Assembly: GCA_027575765.1 (NCBI GenBank)
Contig: JANBPT010000308.1
Location: 1-45,803 of the forward strand
DNA: 45,803 nucleotides
Reading direction: 5' to 3'
From: Tieghemiomyces parasiticus
Taxonomy: Eukaryota; Kickxellomycota; Dimargaritomycetes; Dimargaritales; Dimargaritaceae
Below, one piece after another: positions 23,799-34,777 of this stretch. The translations under genes and the position numbers were made by a program. Each line of letters starts with the position of its first letter. Positions within the stretch are counted from its first letter, which is position 1. A model generated the notes under the pieces. It was given only the letters and a program-made list of their open reading frames with translations, was not told where the DNA came from and did no database searches.

Positions 23799-26700
23799 AT
23801 GACGAATCGACGGGAATCCAAGCCACCCCCTAAGCGGTCTCAAATGCTCGCTACCAGCTTGTTCCCTGGGATGGAGGGCCCCAAGGCCGGCTTCGAAAGC
23901 CACGACCCCACCGTGGAGGTCCCTTACTCGTACGCCAGTTACTCTCAGCCCATCCGCAAGTGCACGCGCGACAATCGCGAGTTCAAGGTCATCGTGCTCG
24001 AAAACCAGCTAGAGATTATGATTATCAACGACAGCGAGGCCACCAAGGCCTGCTGCGCGTTTAATCTCCTGGCCGGCAGCGGGATGGACCCCCCGGGTCT
24101 GCGCGGCCTTGCCAATCTGACCCACCATTGGCTGCTGCGCGCATCTAAGGCCTATCCCACCGACAACGAGTTCGACAACTTCATCAAGGAGCACAAGGGT
24201 GTCCTCTACTCACACACCACCCTCAAGACTACCGAGGTGTCGTTGGGCCTCGATGTCAGTGCGCTTAAAGAGGCGATGGAACGTCTGGCTAGCCACCTCA
24301 GCGATCCTCTCTTCCAGCGCCAGGCGGCCGAGAAGGTGGTGCACGAGATCGACCTGGACCACAAGCGGTTCCTCAAGCAAGAGAACATGAGCATCAAGTT
24401 ACTCGAGCGAAACTTTTTCAAGCCTCCCGAGAAGATGACCCACTTCAAGACGGGCAACCGCGAGACCTTGCTAATCAACCCGCCCAAGCTCGGCATTGAC
24501 ATCCACCAGGAAGTGCACCGGTACTACGAAACGTACTACTCGTCCAACCTGATGAAGCTCGTCATCCTGGGAAATCAGGGCCTGCCGACTCTGACCGAAT
24601 GGGCCATCAATATTTTCTCCGGCATCTATAACAAGATCGTGCCCGTACCTCAGATCGAGCGCATCCTTCTACCCGCGGATTTTAACCGCCAGATCCTCGT
24701 CAAGTCCCACCAGCACACCCGGTCCCTAGTCCTTCTGTTCCCACTTTTTTGTCAAGGCGGGGGTCCGAATAGCGACCAAAGCGAGCCAACCGTCACGGAC
24801 GACTCGGTAGGGAAGGACGTTGACACTTTCAGTGACGGCGGAGACCACCACTCCCCGGATGACCTGCCTGGCAAATCGGACGGCGGCAAGCATAACCATT
24901 CGCACCATCCACTCCACGCACCCGGCGACGACCCATACACGCGCCCAACCAGCCGACACTCCAGCCACTCCAGCGGCAGCATTCGCAGCCACATGAGTAC
25001 CAGTACGGGGGCACCTTCCTACGCCCACTCGGGCCATGGGAGCAGCTCCAGCCGACACGGTGTCCCACCCTTCCCGATGAACCTTGTTCAACAGCAGCAA
25101 GCCATGGCAATGGGTTACTACGGAGGTATGCCGCAGCTCACTGCGGCCATGGGGGGTATGCATTTCGGGATGGGTAACTACCCCATGAACTACCTCGGTG
25201 GCGGCATGAACAACTTTCCCGGTGTGAACGGGATGGGCAACTTCCCCGGTGCGAACGGCATGGGCAACTTTCCCGGTGCGAACGGCATGAATAACTATCC
25301 TGGTGCGAACGGCATGAATAACTTTCCTGGTGTGAACGGCATGAACAACTATCCCGTTGGCAACGGTATGAACAATTACCTTGGCGGCTACGGCTATAAC
25401 CCCAACTTTGGCATGAGTTATGCCCCTAACCCCATGGGGTTCCCGCAACGGTTCGGCCCAGGTCAACCGAACGGCCACCCTATGATGGCCGCCGGCATGA
25501 ATGTATTTCTCAACCAATCTGGGGGTCTGCCCGAAGTTGGTGCCTCGGCGGCTGGGTATCATCCTGCCACTCCGCAGTTGGACATGTTCCGCGACTGGGC
25601 ACCCGCCGTGGCCTACATCCGCCACCTTCTCGAGCTGCGCACCCCGGGTTCTCTCATCCACTACCTCCAGCGCAAGGGCTGGGGCACTTACATTCATACC
25701 GCCGACGTGATGGACATGGACTGTGACACTCCGTTTTTTAAGATGTCAGTCAGCCTAACCAAGGCCGGCTTTGACGCCTATGAAGAGGTTATTCGCGCCG
25801 TGTTCCAATACGCCCACATGATCCGGCGGGCCGGGGTACAGCCTTGGTTGTTCGACGAGATCCGATCCATCGCTGCCATCAAATTTTTCATGCGCGCCAA
25901 GTACAATGACTTTGACGGCCCGCGGTTCGCCGAAATGATGTGCCGTGACGACCTGTCGCCCAACATGTACGTCTGTGATCAGGCTATGTACTACGAATGC
26001 CAAGAGGATGTGATCCAGCAAGTCCTATCGTGCTTTCACCCCAAGAATTTCGCCGTCCTGGTGGTGAGTCGCGACATTGAGTCACCCGGTATGTCTCGCG
26101 AACTCTATTACGAGACCAAGTACCAGATCACGTCCCTGCCGCTCACCCTCCAAATGGCTCTAGGGAACCTTAAGCGCAACGACAAGTTCTATCTGCCTAT
26201 CAAGAACCCCTATATCATCGAAAGCTGGACCAGTCCTGGTGCTGACGCCCCGCTTAGCACAGGCATCACTGTGATCTCCGAGAGTACCCAGAGCCGCTGC
26301 CGGTTCTACCGTACCAATACATACACCCCGGCCCGTACCAATGTCCACCTCGACCTTCAGAGCCCACTCGCGTTCAAGAGTCCCGCTACCGCCGTGCGCT
26401 CCCACATCATGGCAAAGCTATTCCAAGAGCGTTGCAAAAAGCTCATTGACTCCTCCAGCGCCGCTGGTGCCGCATCCATGTTCCACACTATCGAGTCCGG
26501 TCCTGACGGTATTCAGGTAAGTGTCCGCCGTGGGGGTTCTTTTTTTTTTATTATCCGATGATGGTATTACGGAGGACAGGCGAATTGACAGCCACCCAGG
26601 GGATTTCCTATCCCCCATTCCTGCCTACTTTCGCTCACAAACCAGTACTAATCCCCTTCCCTTGCCGCCCTTTCCACATCTCGCCTGTTTTCTATACATA

Positions 26701-27817
26701 CCACGTGATTTATATCTCACGCCTGCAGATCTCCCTGGAGGGATTCAACGAAAAGCTCGACCTTCTATTGAACAATGTGTTCGCCGCCCTCAACGACATC
26801 AAGGTCGACCCTTACAGGCTCAAGTACTATATTGACGAGTACATGATGGACATCAACGAGAATGCGGGCCAAAGTGCCGAGGATCCGACGGCTTTCATTG
26901 AGCACAGTCTGCGGGGCCACTCCTGGCCGCACGAGGCCATGCTAGGCGAACTCAAAACCATCACCGTCAGCGACATGACGCTTTTCATCCAGAACTATCT
27001 CAGCCGCACCTTCATCGAGATGTTCGTCACGGGGAATATCCTGGAGCTCGAGGCCCAGGATTGGCTACGTATCGCCGAGCGCAACGTGCGACGCACCACC
27101 GCTGTCAAGGTCGATCGCTACGTCAACGCCGCCCACCACCTGCCTCTGGGATCTCGCATGCTGCATCGGCTCATGGCTCGCCCGGAGACCACTGCATCCA
27201 AGGTGGCCTACTTCGTCGAGGTGGGTAGTACGTCCGAGGCCCGGTTGCGGGTGTACCAGGATCTGATCGCCCGCATCGTCGAGGACAAGTGCCTTACCAG
27301 CTTTGTCGACCAACTCCACCTCACCAATCTGGAGTGCGTGGTACTGTGTAAACCTAACCTGCCCTTGGGTCTCGTCCTGGCCGCTACGGCCAATAAGGAT
27401 CCTACATTTTTGGAGAGTGGTATGGAGCTGTGCCTCCAGACCATCAAGCGGCATCTGCTCGACATGTCTCCGATCGCCCTTGAGGGCTGTGTTGAGCGCC
27501 TACGCGAGGAAAAGCAGGCCCAGGCTGCCAAGGCCACCTCACTCCAGCTATGGCAGGGACTGGTGTACGAGTGTCCTTCCGTGTACCAGGCTGAGGAGCT
27601 CGACATCCTCGCCTCCATTAACAAGGCCGGCCTCATGGAATTCTTTAAGCGCTACTTCGACAAGAGTAACCGGTACCTCACCAAGTTATCGGTCCATATC
27701 TCGCCGCACGACAAGATGCCTATGATGGAAGGCCAAAAGTTCGTCAAGGATGTCGCGCATCTTAAGTCCATGCTTCAGGCCTCTGATATGTCAGGCCCAT
27801 CCGGTATCCCTCAGTAA
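23799..27817 (+). CDS. Catalytically degenerate M16 (insulysin-like) pseudo-peptidase with low-complexity insert
   Basis: Two exons, 23799-26516 and 26729-27817; 1268 aa, against about 1020 for insulin-degrading enzyme (IDE). The backbone follows IDE: GLANLTHHWLLRASKAYPTDNEFDNFIKEHKG, then SDPLFQRQAAEKVVHEIDLDH, PGSLIHYLQRKGW and, across the intron, GIQISLEGFNEKL. The inverted zinc motif HxxEH of M16A enzymes (GLAHFCEH in IDE) is here N106-L-T-H109-H110. The third ligand, a Glu 77 residues after the second His, is D187. The C-terminal substrate-binding Arg and Tyr of IDE (in RTKEQLGY) are also missing (FVDQLHLTNLEC). So no M16-type activity is expected; a scaffold or chaperone-like role is inference. 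Residues about 318-593 are a His/Ser/Gly/Asn/Met-rich insert inside the second M16 domain. The long uninterrupted GC-rich frame argues against a pseudogene. Confidence 0.88.
25203..25391 (+). repeat. Seven tandem 27-bp repeats encoding GMNNFPGVN-type nonapeptides
   Basis: Seven in-frame copies, residues 469-531 of the M16-like protein. They read GMNNFPGVN, GMGNFPGAN (twice), GMNNYPGAN, GMNNFPGVN, GMNNYPVGN and GMNNYLGGY. Copies differ mostly at Asn/Gly, Phe/Tyr and Val/Ala positions. The Met/Asn/Gly-rich flanks continue the composition without a strict period. The repeats lie in the insert that splits the second M16 domain. Confidence 0.95.
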
Positions 27818-28461
27818 AGGGATAGTCGGCAGTCTTCAGTCTTTTATTGACCTTCTGATTCCTAGCCCCACATAGTTTACCTCGCGTTTCTTCCTCTTCA
27901 TTCTTGGCCATCTTTTCCTTTCTTCGTTACCATCCGCCTAACTTCGTGTCTATCCACTTCGCTTCTTTTCCACCGCGCTGGCTACATATGCCGTCCCTAT
28001 TCATACGCCTTTTCGAAGCAACCATATACTACCACCGAACCACTAATTTCTTACCTTTGATTTCTTTTTACCAACTATCGCTTCCTTCCCCCCCACACCA
28101 CGCCTATTCCGTGATGCTGTATTCGACACCCTAAGTCATGATAAATTATATTTAATCCAATATTTTGATATAATGGGAGGGAGAGTCGTACTGCCTACAC
28201 GTTTATGCACTACGTAATAACCATCCGTCTCACGCGCCAGGATTTCGCAAACACTGTAATATAGGCTCTGATGATCCGCGATTCTGGTTTTAGAAGCCAG
28301 TGGTGCCAGTAAAGCAATCAAGCACAACCGGTAAACCCCAAGAGGGCTGGATTGCCCAAAATTCATTCGCCATTCCTGGACCATGATCTCCGAATATCGC
28401 AAAATGTTTATTGTATCTTGCCAAGTGCGTGGTAATCCAAAAAGGCAGTAAAAGTACCCTA
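27818..28461. other. Spacer downstream of the M16-like gene
   Basis: No gene seen. 27830-28120 is T/C-rich and probably contains the 3' end of the upstream transcript. The rest runs into the left end of a degenerate mariner copy. Confidence 0.5.
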
Positions 28462-29866
28462 CAGGTGCCCGTGACTATGATTCTAAAGAATGTTAACTCG
28501 TTGGTCTTGCGGGTAGGGCTTATTTTCTTGGTCCGTGGCAACGGTTGTAGCCTTGGTACGAGCGAGCCATAATATAGGTGAAACCAAACCATTAGACGCT
28601 TTTAAGCTGGAGGGCTCAGACTACAGTGCTTCAGATAAAGCCTCGGAGAACCAATTATGTCAAATCGATTGGTATAAACCACTCCAGGATGGAACCATTT
28701 CTGACTTCACAGCTTGCTTTTGTTAAACTATCCAGGATGTCTACTTTTTAAATCCTCCCCCCACTCCGCCCTAGTTAACCAGGTGTGATGTATGGGTCCT
28801 TATATATAGTTACCATTTGGAGGGCCGCAAGGCAGATGGTATTTGTAATGTTTTGACTTTTAACCTAGACCCAGCTGCCCCTAGCTGTTTCACCGTTGAC
28901 AGGTAGCTAGCTCGCTTTTATACAGATCATTGCTCTTTTGCAGATGACCCTTGTTCTGGCTGCCCATCAGATTACCTTGGTGGATATTATAGGGATGTGA
29001 TCCCCAGATGGCTGAAGGAAGACCCTCGACTTACTGCTGAGCAGCTGGCCCATACCTGCCACACTTCCCCTAGTACCATGCATAGAGACCTGTCCAGGGA
29101 CCTGGGGTTGCACAGCAATTTCAAGAGCTGAATCCCTCACAACCTCACCAATGACCTGCGCCACCAGCGGGCGCGTTTTGCTACCAATTGCTTGAAGTTG
29201 GACAGAGCCAGTGAGTACTTGCCGGAACCCATCGTCACAGGTGACTAGACTTGGGTATGTCTTTGTGATCTCCCTGCTGGCTCCAATCGCCAGAGGTGGT
29301 GTCCTAAAGGTGGCCCTGTCTCAATTGAGATCCGCCATGGCCATACCACAGCCAAGACGATGCTGACCATTTATTTCACCAGGCGTGGCCTATTACACCT
29401 GAGTGTCAAACCCCTAGGTGTCAAGGTCTCCACCGAACTCCATGTAGAGTATGGGCTGAAGCCCATGGTCGAGACCTGGGTGTAGGCACGAGGAAGTCTA
29501 GACCGTCACCCCCCCCCCGTGGCTTCACCATGATAATGCACCACCGCATTGTGATGCAGCCACCTATGTCTACATTTTCACTACTGGTCTCAAACTTTCG
29601 CCAGCCCCTCCCTACAGTCCTGATCATGCCCCCTGCGACTTCTGACTGTTCAGGAATATCAAGTAGCGGCAGAGGGGCAAGGAGTTCAGCACAGTGGAGG
29701 TAGTCGTGGACGCCTGGCAATTGCAGTTAGCCAAACCCCAGCCAAATGACTATAGAGCCAGTTTTGATTAACATAAAAAAGCCTCTCCGAGTGGTACAGA
29801 GTGGTGGCAACTATAATTAGTCAACACCATTTGACTACGAAATTCTCATAACTTTATGTTGGACCT
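28462..29866 (+). mobile_element. Degenerate mariner element
   Basis: Diverged copy of the intact mariner at 42587-43879. The left end after a TA at 28460-28461 still reads CAGGTGCC, and the right end near 29840-29866 resembles the intact right terminal repeat with many changes. Between the left end and the alignable 5' leader (from about 28591) there is about 110 bp of extra sequence. The copy is therefore about 1.4 kb rather than 1.29 kb. The right boundary is approximate. Confidence 0.8.
28737..29820 (+). pseudogene. Broken mariner transposase
   Basis: Colinear with the intact 362-codon transposase at 42747-43835, from an ATG at 28737 to a stop at 29818-29820, but interrupted several times. 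In-frame stops replace tryptophan in the WIPHNL block (TGA 29129-29131), the Glu directly after the first catalytic Asp (TAG 29246-29248), a residue near the Trp-Met-Glu site (TAG 29483-29485) and the Trp after the third Asp (TGA 29643-29645). Codons for the three catalytic Asp residues are still readable. No function expected. Confidence 0.85.
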
Positions 29867-31134
29867 AAACTAGTGTGACGGGGTGTGTAGCCCAAGGGGA
29901 GGAGCAAATAGGGAAAGATCGAGGACCGGCCGTAGGCAAGAAGTCCAGTAAGAAATAAAGGAACAGTATATATTACACACTTGACGAATCCATCGTTTAT
30001 AGCCAACTCGCCGTCTTTAAATAAGTGTGGTTCAACAGATGATGCGAAACCGTATGGTGTAACTTAAGGCGTTTGGGTTGGAGACTTTTACCGTCAGGGT
30101 TAGGATCCAAGTCGAGTCGAGTTCTCCTTCAAAGTCTGAAAGCTGCCGCCTTCCTGGTTCTCAAAGGATAAGGATAATCGGTGATGCAAGTTGGCACATT
30201 CCATCAAAAAGCCAGATTCGGAAGGGAGGCGGCTTTCTTTGACTGGGAGGCTTCCTGGGGGACGCCTCGGTTACAGAGCCTTTCATTTGCGTATCGACTT
30301 GCTAACATAACAGCGGAAAACCTTAGGTAAATAAAAATGGTTGCAATAATATGTGTGCTTGTAATAAAACAGCGACGGGATTCTCATGTCCGATAGTTTG
30401 GTGATGGGAGTAACGTCCCGCCCCAACGGTGGGGGATTCTACTCGCCCCGCTGCCCCAGAATAATGAGGCGCTGGGTTGGACGCCAGGCTCGTGGAGGGT
30501 CCTTACTACTTTATAATCTAGGATTAATTAAAGCCGACTCAAGGCAATTCGAACGTAGCAGTTTCACTACGTAAACCTCCTCCCTCCATCTGGCTATCCC
30601 CATTTCCCACAAGCCATTGGGTGTTATGACCAGCTCCCGGTTTGTATGTCATCAGTGCAGAAGACCCCTCACTAACTCTCATACAGAGGCCTGTGCCTCC
30701 CTCTCCCTTCCCTCGTTAGGCTCTGTCAGCCTCGATGGACTTGACCCTCTAAAAAGCTTAGGTCGCCCAGCATACCCGACCTCCCCATAAGCCCGCCTTG
30801 GCGGCCTTGGCTTTGGCCATCTCCACCATTACGTACCGGCTCCGTAATCGGTGCAATTGCGGGCGCCGCCCACTGGGAAACCTAGAACTTGATTAATCCA
30901 CATCCCAAACCCCTAAAACTACCGAGCCCTTACCACCTACTTTGCAGGCCCAGCAGTGGTACTGATTGATAATATTTCTAGTTTATTATTATTTTATGCC
31001 TCAACCAGTCTCACTACCTATGCCCATCTTGATGGCCTTCCATCCTCCCTTTTACAATTAGCAATCGCAACAACGCGTGTCACATGTAAGACACATTAGA
31101 TAAACCACCCTCCTCCTCCTCCTCCCACCGGGCA
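29867..31134. other. Spacer and leader of the GH20 gene
   Basis: No gene recognised. 30590-31134 is rich in C and T on the plus strand and ends in a (CCT)n run at about 31109-31125, immediately before the start codon at 31135. It is likely the promoter and 5' leader. Confidence 0.5.
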
Positions 31135-34100
31135 ATGGTTGGTACCGAACCGCTGTGCTCGTCACCGCTCACCGGGACACCCATCCTGGGTGAGGCCAAG
31201 GCGCCGAGCCCGCCCTGCTTTCTCGTGATCGATTCGACCGATTTACCCGAGGAGATCCGGGAAGGTACCAAGGAAGTCCACCGCCACGCCCTGGCGGAAC
31301 GCTTCTTCCTAGGGAGTACGCCTACCACCGTCACCACCTCCACCGACCGGGTGCCACCTGCCACGGCCGTAATTTGGACGATAATGTGAGCCTTGATGTC
31401 CCTGCTTCGAAATGAGTGAGAGTGCAGGGTTGCCTGCGTTTACGATGGTATTTCTGGGCATGAGAGGCTAACTCCGCTATCTATCGTCGGTCCTCGCCTG
31501 GCAACGTTGTCCGTTTCCGACGGTACGACTACCTTCATCCCCCCCCTTCGCCCTAGGTTCGAATCAAAACTGGACCTTGAACCTGGCCAGCTTCGCACAA
31601 ATTTCATACCTAATGACCCGAACTTATACGCTGGCAGCGGTGCTATCCGCATTGAATATAACCGTCCCATCGAAGGTGAGTTCCCTCGCTCTAGGTAGTC
31701 TAGGCAGTGTTCCGGCCGCCAAGTCTTCCCAACGAAGTGATGACCAGCCCGCTCATACTTGTTCTTGTCACCAAATGCTGTTCACCTTCCGTACCAGCCT
31801 TCCGTGCACTCGGCCGCGTTCTTACGGAATTCTACCACCTTTCGAACCCTCCCACGCCCAAGGAGTGGTTCATCTTTGAAGAATTGGCCCAGTTCGAGAC
31901 GCTAGGGTAAGTAAGCCGACTCGGTCAATCCGGCAGGGTAAAATTTCATGTTAGCCGAGCAGCACCATCTGGCACCTCGAAGATTGTTGCTTACCTACGG
32001 GGACTTTTTCGTATACCTTCCCTGCTGACCCGACTGTGCTACAGGACCATGCTCGACTGCAGCCGTAACGGCGTTTTTCTGCTCGATCGTGTCTTTGAAT
32101 GGCTTCGCTACTGCGCCCTCCTCGGGATTAATATGGTGCAACTCTACACGGAGGATACTTACCAGGTTAGTCTCCCCCCGAGCACCTTGCCGGAAAGAAT
32201 TGATACGCATGACCTATTTGGTCACGATTAGGAAGCGGAAGTGTGCCTAGCTTAGCCTAGTTCCTGTAGCTAGTCATAGGTTCCCGCTGGTCTAATTCAC
32301 TTCACTCACTGCGCCTACCCCCTCTCTCTCTTTTTTTTTAATATTTCCGTGCGCCATTGGCCAGATCCGTGATGAACCCTTCTTTGGCTATCTGCGGGGA
32401 CCCTATACGGCCGCCGAACTCACAGCTATTGACGAATACGCTTTCCACCTGGGCGTAGAAGTGGTTCCGTGCATCCAAACCCTGGGCCACCTCGGTCAGA
32501 TCCTGCAGTGGCCGCGGTTCGCCAACGTACGCGACACCTCCGAGGTATTGCTGAGTCGGTTTGACGAGACGTATGCCCTTATTGAGAAGATGATCCGCAG
32601 TGTAACCGGCCCGCTCCGCTCCCGGCGAATCCACATTGGCATGGACGAGGCCTATGGCGTCGGGGAGGGTCGGTTTCGGCAGCTCTACGGCTCCAAGGAC
32701 GGTACGGAGATCTTCATCGACCACTTGGAGCGAGTCACCGAGATTTGTCGGGCCGTTGGGGTCAAGCCCATGATATGGTCCGACATGCTCTTTTGTCTGG
32801 CGGCCAAGAATAACGCACTGTACGCCTACTACGACCAGTCCAACACTGCCCTATCGCCGGATGCCATGAGCCGCTTACCGGCCGACGTGGAATTGGTCTT
32901 TTGGAACTATTATCACGTGAATCCGGATATTTACGCTAAGAAGCTGCAGCAGCACCGGGAGCTTGGATGCGTTCAACCGTGGATGGCCAGCGGGGCATGG
33001 ACGTGGAACCGATTCTGGTGCTCCTTACCATTCACCCTTGAGTCTAACCAAGCCAGCATCGTCGTTTCTAAGCACCCGGCCGACGGGGTTCGTCACTTCA
33101 TGCTCACCGTGTGGGGCGACGAAGGTAACGAGTGCGACTTTTGGTCCGCCCTACCCGCCTTGGTTTTCGTGGCTCACCACGGGTACACCCCAGCGATGAC
33201 CGTAGACCAGGGCCTGGTGCGCCGCAGCTTCGCGGCGTTATGTGGCGGCAGCTACGACGACTGGATCTATGCTAGTCGACTCGACGAGGCCCCCGCCCGG
33301 GACTCGAGGGTCGAGACCCGAATGCAGCTGCCGCCGAATCTGAGCAAGTGGCTACTGTGGGAGGACCCCTTCCTCAGCTTCATGAGCCCACAGTACGCCG
33401 GCTACGACCTCGAGGAACACTATCGCGCGCTGTCCAACTACTTGTTTCACTGTGCGGCAGCCGCGGCGCCAGCCTCTCTCGGGGACGCTGCCGCGACGGC
33501 GCCGAGCCCCTCGGACGGCCGCGCACCACGCCACCCGCTCAACCTACGGCTACAACTACCGGCACGATTGGCACAGGTTCTGGCCCTCAAGTGTCATCTG
33601 CGGGAACGCCTCGTATACGCCTACCGCAACGGCAATCTTTTCCAACTTTACGAGCTCACCGTTCACCGGCTTGATCCGCTCATCCGCCACGCCCGGATGC
33701 TCTGGCAATACCACCGAGCGCTCTGGATGTACATGTACAAACCGTACGGATGGGAAGTCGTTGAACTCCGCTACGGCGGCCTGCTTACCCGCCTCCAGAC
33801 CATGCGCGACCGCATCATGAACTACATCCACTGCCAGAGCAGCCGACTATCGGCCGCGGCGGCGACACCTCGCGACGAGGCTAGTGGTGGAACCGAGCTG
33901 GCCGGGCATCCCGGCCAGGGGAATATCGAGGACACAGACATGGCCGTTGCCGGTGCCACTGCCCCCCCTTCACCGGCCCCCCAAGCTAACCCTGATGAAG
34001 CGGCAGGAGGCAACAGCACCGGTGGAGGTGGTCACCATCAACCGACCACGCCCCACCCACTGGCGTTCGGCCTCCGCGATCCACTCAACCTCGAATCGTC

Positions 34101-34230
34101 AGGGTTTCCCCTACCTAATGCCGAGACCATACCTGAGTTTGAAGAGGATCTGCAGTGCGTGTATGAGCATGCTGGGACCATGCTGCTGCTGGACTACGGA
34201 CGCGTCGCCACACCGTCCCGTCTAGGCTGA
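31135..34230 (+). CDS. GH20 exo-beta-N-acetylhexosaminidase, bacterial GH20C type
   Basis: Five exons: 31135-31385, 31557-31675, 31798-31906, 32045-32165 and 32365-34230 (821 aa); all phases agree. The enzyme should remove terminal beta-linked GlcNAc or GalNAc from glycans or chito-oligomers. The spliced protein reads GAIRIEYNRPIEAFRALGRVL, TMLDCSRNGVF, LYTEDTYQIRDEPFFGYLRG, VVPCIQTLGHLGQ and RIHIGMDEAYGVGEGR, with the GH20 acid pair at D294-E295. Then come KPMIWSDM, VFWNYY, ASGAWTWNRFW and LTVWGDEGNE. This block order is that of Streptococcus GH20C and Bacillus homologues, not of secreted fungal chitobiases. No signal peptide is visible, so a cytosolic enzyme is likely. Residues about 565-590 and 690-760 are low-complexity; the conserved EVVELRYGGLLTRLQ helix lies between. 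The first exon is the least certain. Confidence 0.9.
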
Positions 34231-34777
34231 TCGATGCCGATGTTCGCGATGGTATTACCACGGTCAAATCATTCGTTACCGTTGGACAGGCACCTGGCCT
34301 GTACGGCACACGTATATTGAAAATAAAGTGCACCAAGGGTCCTAACCAGTGTTCTGTCATGCCTATGTTTTGTTACTCGTCAAGTAGCGACATCATACAA
34401 CTACGTGGTAGTCTACTACCTATTCCATAGGAGTATACGCTCTTCGCCTTACGATACTTCGAACCGTACATGACGGGAATTGCATGCGGCTTAAAAGGAG
34501 CCATATAACTTTTTTTTTTAAAAAAAATTACCACCACATTCCACTCATGAGCCAGGCCCGAAGAAGATTCTGTTAATGTCACTCAAATAAAAGCAATGTG
34601 GGGGATTCTCGCAACGGTATACCGACCTATTGCTTCCTCCGCTAATTCCGATCCACGCCTCGCATTCGCTACACCTACATTTCGCACTTGGGCTCCTTGA
34701 GGACGTTAAGTCACGCCCCCCTCTCTCTCTCTCCGCGCATTCCTCGTCCAAACTTCGCTCCCACTTACGACGGCACC
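34231..34777. other. Spacer with a long T/A tract and CT run
   Basis: Contains T10 directly followed by A8 at 34510-34527 and (CT)n at 34721-34733, then the start codon at 34778. Poly(dA:dT) tracts commonly keep fungal promoters nucleosome-poor, so this is probably the promoter of the downstream gene. No coding sequence is seen. Confidence 0.5.
34510..34527. promoter_or_regulatory. Poly(dT)/poly(dA) tract, possible promoter element
   Basis: Ten T followed by eight A, self-complementary at its centre. It lies 251 bp upstream of the methyltransferase start codon and 280 bp after the GH20 stop codon. Position suggests a promoter nucleosome-excluding tract; this is inference. Confidence 0.4.

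Noticed and set aside
24726..25697. 323-codon minus-strand frame with HAVRTGKV-type repeats
   Set aside because: It is the antisense of the nonapeptide-repeat insert in the M16-like gene; the repeats are inherited from the sense strand.
31386..31556. Alternative upstream donor (GTAATT) for the first GH20 intron
   Set aside because: The GTGAGC donor at 31386 gives the correct phase with the acceptor at 31556; the alternative has a weaker consensus.
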